A stretch of 64,000 nucleotides of DNA from Arenicola marina (lineage: Eukaryota > Annelida > Polychaeta > Arenicolidae), in contig OZ025255.1 in the NCBI GenBank assembly GCA_964019135.1, positions 6,634,001 through 6,698,000 of the forward strand, written 5' to 3'. Of the stretch, positions 57,181 through 64,000 are shown in pieces (the stretch's first letter is position 1; each line of letters begins with the position of its first letter). A program made the translations under genes and the position numbers. Under the pieces are notes generated by a model. It was not told where the DNA came from, ran no database searches, and saw nothing but the letters and a program-made list of their open reading frames with translations.

Positions 57181-57638
57181 ACATGGGTGGCGGAGGAGGC
57201 AATGAAGGCGTTAACTATGTCATTAATCATTGTTTGAAGTCTTCAATCTGCGATCAAGTACTATTATGAATAGGTAATAGATGAACAAGTCATTTTGCTT
57301 TGATGAAACAGTAAATCATTTAATCGCTATAGATATCGCCATGTAAACTGTATATTCTCGCGTTACAGTACGATTAATCGTCAATGACACGTGTATATAA
57401 TCAATGTAATCAGGCCATGTGAGATCCTATATGCTGTGTAATATGTTTGTTTGTTTGTAAAAACCATAGGATATGTTTCGAGTAAACCATATTAACGCAA
57501 ATACAATCATCCATTTTGCAATTTTTTTATTCCTATATCACTACATGAATACCATTACCCTCTACAACATCTATCGTGGTCAAAAACTTAGTATCACAAA
57601 AATATACACCTTCATATCATATTATTATACATGACAAT
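57181..57638. other. Gene-free stretch
   Basis: AT-rich sequence with nothing recognised, between the LTR fragment and the Polinton-type fossil. Confidence 0.4.
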
Positions 57639-58784
57639 TTAGACAATGGGTAAAGAGGTCTTGCACGCGGTTTGCATAAAACGCGGGGACTGCCGGCGAG
57701 TGATACGCGGAAAGTGAACAGATTGGAAATTATGAATATAGTTGTCATTGCACATGATGTTTGGAGACCAATACTCTCGATATATTCGTGACATGGAGTA
57801 ATTTCGACATTTGAAATATAAGTAAAATAGACAGTATTCTCCGCATACATCTGTGCCAAGTGACTGCCACACCGCTCTCATGGGTTGTTGAATAAAATAT
57901 TCCAAGTGTTTAAGGTTCACATAGGCACGAATTGGTTTTCCTAGTGAGTCAAACATCTCAATTTTCCCCGATGACACTAAACTTTAAATGTCACACGTAC
58001 GTATACTAATCACAAATTATATATATATATATTCATCTACACCAGTGTAACTTTCACCATAATTCAGGATTAGTCATCTATAAATACATCAAATGTAACT
58101 TAGTGGATACATAAACATTTAGGATAGATGTATCTTATCCAAACCTTTCGGGTAACATTCAACACAGTCAAAGTACCCCTCCTGATTTTGGTGAGATGAC
58201 ATACAATCAACCAACTCGGTGAGTTCCGGAACACACTTATCATGGATCGTGTTGAGATGGAACTTAAGTAAATTCCACTGCTTTAAATTGAGAGTAATTC
58301 CTTTTCGGGTCGGCACGGGCGTATCTTGTGTATCCGGCAACCAGTATTTTCGAATATCTAGAAACTGGCCACGGGGCAGGACCTCGGCCATCACCAAACC
58401 TCCGAGATGATATTTCCGTGGATTGGTGGTCTGTTGCAATTCTCGATCTATGGTGTTTGTCAATGTCTGCAACATCTTCCAGCGGGTTGTGATGAGATTG
58501 ACACCCACTTTTGTAGGGTAATCACGGCCGTTGTCTTGACATACCCACTTTCTAATATCAAAGCGTAAAACGTCTTTGAAATACTGAACAGTTAAATAGA
58601 CATTCTCTCCGATGCACTCTTGACAGCGTATATCGTGAGTTTGCTCGGAAGTACACTGCGTATTCTCCCATTTTCTTTTCTTGGCCAGCGGGATGAGTGG
58701 TAGCCGATTGGAGGGAGCGAAGCCCGCTGTTGTCTTGTGGGAAGTCATGTCGTTGTGGTGAAAAGATGGAGACCGCCCGTACAT
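57639..58784 (-). mobile_element. Polinton/adintovirus-type fossil fragment
   Basis: Two minus-strand reading frames mark a virus-like relic. 57639-57977 resembles the C-terminal part of the adenain-like cysteine protease of Polintons: a FDSLG segment, Gln then DVCGEYCLFYLYFKC, and a CNDNYIHNF segment. 58119-58784 (221 codons) has two PC4-like single-strand-DNA-binding domains, around residues 60-115 and 130-185 (VYLTVQYFKDVLRFDIRKW and FLDIRKYWLP...GITLNLKQW), with Cys pairs before and after. The element is incomplete and broken: no polymerase, integrase, ATPase or capsid is visible. The PC4-like frame could instead be a captured host gene. Confidence 0.55.
58119..58784 (-). CDS. Double PC4-like domain protein (in virus-like fossil)
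   Basis: A 221-residue open frame. PC4 (transcription coactivator p15) domains bind single-stranded DNA. Here two are in tandem, each with the DIRK signature and a closing ...W..L....N.ID/ID-like segment. CxxC-type Cys pairs (CTSEQ...CQEC and CVECYPKG) flank them and may bind zinc. The frame is whole as far as it can be seen. It lies next to, and on the same strand as, the protease-like fragment, so it is treated as part of that relic. Its role is unknown; a DNA-replication or transcription helper is a guess from the domain. Confidence 0.55.
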   Translation of the reverse strand: MYGRSPSFHHNDMTSHKTTAGFAPSNRLPLIPLAKKRKWENTQCTSEQTHDIRCQECIGENVYLTVQYFKDVLRFDIRKWVCQDNGRDYPTKVGVNLITTRWKMLQTLTNTIDRELQQTTNPRKYHLGGLVMAEVLPRGQFLDIRKYWLPDTQDTPVPTRKGITLNLKQWNLLKFHLNTIHDKCVPELTELVDCMSSHQNQEGYFDCVECYPKGLDKIHLS

Positions 58785-59700
58785 TATATTGGCAACGCCT
58801 CCCTCCCCCCCCCCCCCCCCTCCGCCTCCTCGTCATCCACCCACTTGGGACGTGTCTGAACATGCTTTGGCGAGGTGTAAAAATAGCATCACGACTGACG
58901 TCATACATCGGCGTGGCTTTGTCATCTGTTTAAAGATAGACAGAGAGGGGCGTGACCAACGGGCTTTGTACGCACGGGTAATCGCTGTAAATGAGCGATC
59001 AATCACTTTTTTAATCCCAACAACTCAAGCCCGCGTTATAATAAGACTGAGTCGCTTCACTACGTTTTATAATAATTGGTTCATGCACTACTGTGTGTGA
59101 ATTGTGTGATTGATGTTAAAGGTCACAGAAAAGGGCCGTGGATGTTTTAAAACTCATCAAAATGCTACCTGTGTTTAAAACTCAAAATGCTACCTTTGTG
59201 AAAGAGCGGTGACTTTAAGGACTTGTCTCCGAGCGACAGATGTTTCGTGGTCTTTGTCTTGATGTGTAGAGTTGCAGCGACAATTATTTATTTTCGGTCG
59301 GTTATTTTTTTAAATGCGCGTTTGAATTCACCGGTGGGAGGGCAGTGAGTCGAGCCGTCCAGCGCGCTGGACGGTGGGGGGCGGGGCTTCGACCGAGACA
59401 AATATCGATTTTTTTTTTCCAAGCCCCTCAACACAGCACCCGCTGGCCGTCACGACCTACTGATTTTCAAAAGTTCGGGCGGGCCAGCGAGCCAGAGTCA
59501 GCGGAGCGTCATGTGGTTTTTGGCGGGGTATTGGCCGACGGTCTGTGTACGCACAAGTTTGGGAGTGTCGCTGTGATATATTGTGAAATATCGGAAGGAA
59601 TAATCACCTTAATTTTAGTTTCGGTTGTAACATTATTCAACTATCGCCGATGTAATAAGGATGCATCTATAAACGTTCGAACAAACAAGTCGTGTAGACA
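58785..59700. other. Repeat-containing flank of the Polinton-type fossil
   Basis: A C-run (~15) lies at 58805-58820. 58980-59088 is directly repeated at 63632-63756 (TGTAAATGAGC, GACTGAGTCGCTTCACT). A perfect 20-bp palindrome CCGTCCAGCGCGCTGGACGG occupies 59355-59374. The 163-codon frame at 59345-59836 has no domain and is judged chance. Confidence 0.6.
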
Positions 59701-62700
59701 AGCGCCCGGTTGGCGTCCTTTTGTCGCGAGGGAGAAGAGTTATGACAGTTGTTTGATGAGTCAGTCTATTATTTCGATAGTAATAAGCGGGCTTTATGCT
59801 CTTCACCTCAGGTATTATTTATCTGCAAGCCATTAGTACGTCGGCCGGAAAGGTCAATGGGTTAACCTCTTTAACAACCACCCGTGGGTATTTCATTATA
59901 CCTTCCCCTCCTAAATAACTAGGCGTGGCAGCTGGTTACTATGTGGTGGCAGTAAAATTCACTGTTGTATATGATACGAGGCGTCATTGTGTACTGATGG
60001 AAACATAAGAAGCTTGTGTTATAGGTCCACCATTCCCCCTGCCCCCCTTTCTCTCCCCCATCTATTCACTGACGATTCTGAACACGTGACTCCCATGCTA
60101 CACCTGCCCTCTTCGTCAACGATGCAGTTTTAAAATCATAATGGAGTGAATGGTGACGTCATTGACATTTAGTCATCTGTTTGTTCAGGACCTATATAAA
60201 ACGGGAGAGATGAGTTAATTGGTTGTTTCTTTATGTTGGCAACCCCTTGACCTCTGTAGCCGACGTTCTGTTTGCTTTTATATGCATCCAAAAGAAGGTA
60301 GGGAGGGTGAAGGATATAACATCAATCGCCTATGTCATTGCTATACACGTTCTTGGGGAGTGTCTGTGGGTTTTTTATTGCATTGGAGTTACCAATGTTA
60401 CGAGCACCCCACATCCGACGGCACGTTTAAACGAGTTTGGGGAAAGAGCGACTGGCTCCCTCCACCTCCATACACCATACACTCACAATATTCCTATTAG
60501 GTTATTTTGCTGTTACTCCGTCAAGTGAAAACTATTATGGTGCATGACCGCTTTTCTAGTTCATTAAAAGAAGCAGTTGCATTTGCTTGTGACATCTGCA
60601 ACCAACGTCGCATTCATATAACTCATACACCGTTAAAGGAATTATTCTGTAAGTTTGAACATTGTTACTCGTTAAGTCAGTGTAAAGTAACATATATGTT
60701 AAAAATGTATTGTATTGAACTTTATTTGTTTTTATTGCACTTTTAAAAGCAGCTAAAGTAAAAACACATACTAACATAAATTTTACCAACAATAACCGTA
60801 TCCATCCATGTCAAGGAACGTAGTCAACAATTAACTTTAGCGTAATTTAAATAACTCACAAATTTCATATGTCACCACGTCACAACTCATTCGTAGGTTT
60901 CAACAAGACTTTAAACCATTTGCAAAAGTGATTATAAAAGTGAATGCATCAACTTTAAAAATGATATTTTACGTATTGTATGTATGAAGTATTCGTTTTC
61001 CGTCACGTGTTTATATATTTTTTAAACTATCAAGTGTTACAGTAACACAATAAGTTATGCATGTATCATATATTTGTGAAACATCCATTTACCTTATTGC
61101 AATACGTCTAGGTTTACACATACACTTACAACTATGCAACTAGTCTTGTAGAATGTCATGTTTCATAAAGTTAACAAGTTATTGAATCAACAGATTGACG
61201 CGTGTTACGCGTGCGTGTATCGCGAATGTGAACTGAATTAAAAGTCGTCATCACGTTAACGAATTAGGAAGTGAGTATTAACACTGCCATGTAATTTTTA
61301 GTGAATAGCATTTGCGGTAAAAGAACTTCGCTATTGAAATAGCGTTAGCAACAGGCAAGTACTAATTCCACACAATCATGACAAGTTCTTAAATTTTATT
61401 TAGTGAACATTGCAATTCCAAAAACAACGATATTTGTGGTGACAACATATCTGCAATGAAGTAAGAGAGAAGTAATTAGACATAAAAAATAGCGAAGCCA
61501 ACGTGATGTATGTGCGAATTTAATGAATTGAATTCACCGGTATAAACAGATACATTCTAAACTACGGTGCGTAGAGAAGTATTGAATAGACTCATGACTG
61601 CCAAGAGTTTATCAAATGAATAACATTTGGAACATAACACAATATATGGATAATATAAACCTAATACTTTTGATTACAATAAAACTCACGCGAGTATTCT
61701 GAGAGAACATGTTGTAAACGGAATAAATCATCAGTTTGTAACCATACAAAGAGATGAATGAAACATATCATTTACTTTATCTCGTAACATACATTCTAAA
61801 CTTAGAAAGAGGATCGTATTAAGTAGTTGTCATAGCAAACACTAACATAAACATAACGAATGAGTTATCTGTCTTTTTTGGTATATCTTGGTGCAATGTA
61901 TAACGTATCTAACTCGTGTTTTCTCTCTGCGTAGAAGGTATGTCAAAACTGGGAGTATGTATCCTCTTTTTTTTTTATACATCAAGAAGTTAAACAGATA
62001 GAATAGAATTCTCATGAGTTGTGATGTCAAGGACAATGAATCAGTATTCAGTTTGGTTTTATTGCACATATCCCAAAACAGTTTTCTTACTCTTACTCAA
62101 CCAGATTATGTAGGAATGTATGGTAATGTAATTTTTAGAACCCTTAACTTCCTACATGAATTGATACTTCTAGTATCTAATTAATCTTACCTTAAGCTAT
62201 CCTGAAAGAAATTTCAGGGTCCACTCGTCTCCTGCGAGAATGTAACAATATGTTTAGTTGATTTATAACATTTAGGTTTTATCTACATGAAACGAATGCT
62301 TATTTTTTTTGTTTTTTAAACTATTAACATTTGTACTGAGTTTAACTCATTTTACTTACCACCCTCTTTCCTCTGGCGCACAGTAAACCGTTATACACTT
62401 ACACCTATGACTAGTTACAAATGGAAGTATTAATAAAGTTAACAAGTTATTGAATCAACAGATTGACGCGTGTTACGCATGTGTATATCGCGAACATGAA
62501 ACGTTTGATCCGCAAGTGCCATCACGTATGATATGTTAACTGGTTGGGTGGACACATGTGAAACCAAAAGGTAGAATTCTGTCAGTTACATGCCGTCATC
62601 GAGTTTGTTACATTCGTGTAATTTGAAAGACAACGCAGAAGAAAGATGTCACTTTTTGTATTCAACATAACATCAAGTTTATACTTAATGTAACATGTGT

Positions 62701-64000
62701 GAAATAAATATCATGTCACATCTATGTACTCAATAGTCAACCGCAAAAGTAAAAAGCTGTAAGTATTGTGTGTGTGTATTCACTGTAACATATGTCTGTG
62801 GATAGTAATCATTTGCATACGATTTTACTTATTGTAGATGACACAACGATGAATAACGTGTTCATGCTAGATATATAAAAACATACACCTCCGTTGAACG
62901 AACGGTGTACGAGAAAATGAATGATTGAATGCGTCAACAGCTACGTGACTGTTTAGTTTAAAGACAAACATACAATGTGATGTGTTTTCAGTTATCGCTC
63001 ACATTACGTACTAGGTCTGTTTTATGTAATGATGATAGATCTAGTTGTAGTAAAATATTAACATTTATGTATAATGTTTGTTGATTTCTGTGAAGTTAAA
63101 CATCAAATGAACAATCCAATAACTCACTATTGATGGTGTTGTAGTAATCTATATGTAGAACCTTGCTAAACAGGTGATGTAAAGTATATTTAACAAACTA
63201 TAGTGATTCAACATATAAAAGGTATTGTAAATTATAATCTGATGAGTGCGAAAAGTATCGTTGGGCGGATCGCACCGTATGGATCTACACAAATTCTGAA
63301 ATCCTGTTTAGTGATATTTATTTAGTGTGTCTGTTGAACCTGGGTGATTTCTCGGTTAAACTGTAAATTCATTCCCCGGCGGCTAACACCCTCTATCGAA
63401 ACGCCTGAAAAGTGTCAGTGGACGGTCGTGGACGGGCGGCAACCGTAAATTTGAGTTGGGATGTAGGCGGCCCCCCGTTAGGCTTCGGTGCCGCCAAGGT
63501 CACCGCATCTCACGCCTACTCCACGCCCCCTATCACGTCCATCGTGAACCACCTGCCCTCTCACCCCCTCCCCTTCCCACATACTCACTATATCTTCACC
63601 CCCCCCCCCTGTCATCTGCCCCGTAGGTGGAGATAATCACTGTAAATGAGCCTGCGACCAATTACTCTATTAAACCCGACAACCCTCAAGCTCGTGTTAT
63701 AATGCGACTGAGTCGCTTCACTGCGTTTTATAATAACTTGTTCGCGGATTCATGCAATACAGTGCAATACAAGCTCGAGCAGCTGTAGAGATGATGACCA
63801 GATGGCTGCAATTATCTTTTAGTTATGGATCAACGTGCGGTGAACTATGAAATAGAGTAATACAGTTGTCTGCATTGCAAATGAACATTTGGCATAAGAT
63901 TTTATTGACCAGAAAGTGCATTGGTTAACCTCTTTAACATAAACAACCTCTCCCGCTAGATTGCCCTGAAAAATGCAGAAGGTTGGTAAAGTCAAAAAAC
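59701..64000. repeat. Gene-free repeats related to foldback arms
   Basis: 59730-59900 matches the right foldback arm at ~54890-55040 (ATGACAGTTGTT.GATGAGTC, GGAAAGGT.AATGGGTT). 61110-61240 and 62390-62510 are direct repeats (TTGAATCAACAGATTGACGC) about 1.27 kb apart. 63830-63890 resembles arm units near 47205 (ACGGTGAACTATGAAATA). No protein is recognised. The layout suggests another, more diverged member of the foldback's repeat family, running off the window edge. Confidence 0.6.

Noticed and set aside
59345-59836. 163-codon frame
   Set aside because: No motif, odd composition, and it crosses the foldback-related repeat block at 59730; judged chance.

Overview
This window is animal DNA, most probably from a marine invertebrate with a repeat-rich, intron-rich genome. 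The species cannot be fixed from sequence alone; amphioxus, hemichordate, brachiopod and mollusc are all plausible. Support for this includes spliced genes with GT..AG introns, a SET-domain gene resembling the animal H4K20 methyltransferase KMT5A, LINEs with 5' truncation and poly(A) tails, tRNA-derived repeats, hAT, pogo, IS3EU and Crypton-type DNA transposons, and fossil Gypsy and Polinton-type sequences. There are no bacterial operons or ribosome-binding sites. Almost the whole window is mobile DNA, and the layout is best read as insertions nested inside older insertions, each dated relative to its neighbours by target-site duplications (TSDs).

Region by region. 0-11.1 kb: an 11,043-bp IS3EU-type DNA transposon with 6-bp TSDs and long repeat-filled inverted ends. 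It carries a four-exon, recently broken DDE transposase, a 61-bp tandem array and a nested 5'-truncated LINE. 11.1-14 kb: a multi-exon tyrosine-recombinase gene (Crypton-like), also broken, with a tandemly duplicated exon. 14-17.2 kb: no genes; a 16-bp tandem array and a perfect 86-bp palindrome. 17.3-20.9 kb: the best host-gene candidate, a KMT5A-like SET domain in four exons, with an antisense LINE filling its last intron. 21.3-26.6 kb: a fossil Ty3/Gypsy element with 240-bp LTRs and 5-bp TSDs, lodged in a ~250-bp tandem duplication. 26.6-37.6 kb: largely gene-free decayed repeats, including 20-, 21- and ~29-bp minisatellites and a tRNA-like sequence. 37.6-40.5 kb: one non-autonomous hAT element inserted into another copy of its own family, itself inserted into a C-rich minisatellite.

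41.7-55.8 kb is the most striking part, a three-level nest. A pogo/Tigger-like element (TA TSD) contains a 5'-truncated L1/Tx1-type LINE (11-bp TSD). That LINE contains an 11,770-bp gene-free foldback element (6-bp TSD ACCGGT, AG...CT ends) made almost wholly of two giant inverted arms around a 2.2-kb loop. The arms are filled with hierarchical AT-rich repeats. 55.8-64 kb: a 5' LTR-retrotransposon fragment, a Polinton-type fossil (adenain-like protease piece plus a double PC4-like reading frame), and several kilobases of gene-free repeats, some related to the foldback arms. That relation suggests, without proving it, that the foldback is a non-autonomous relative of a Polinton-type element.

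Functionally, the only candidate for a working host protein is the SET-domain gene. All coordinates and matches were derived by eye; no database search was run.
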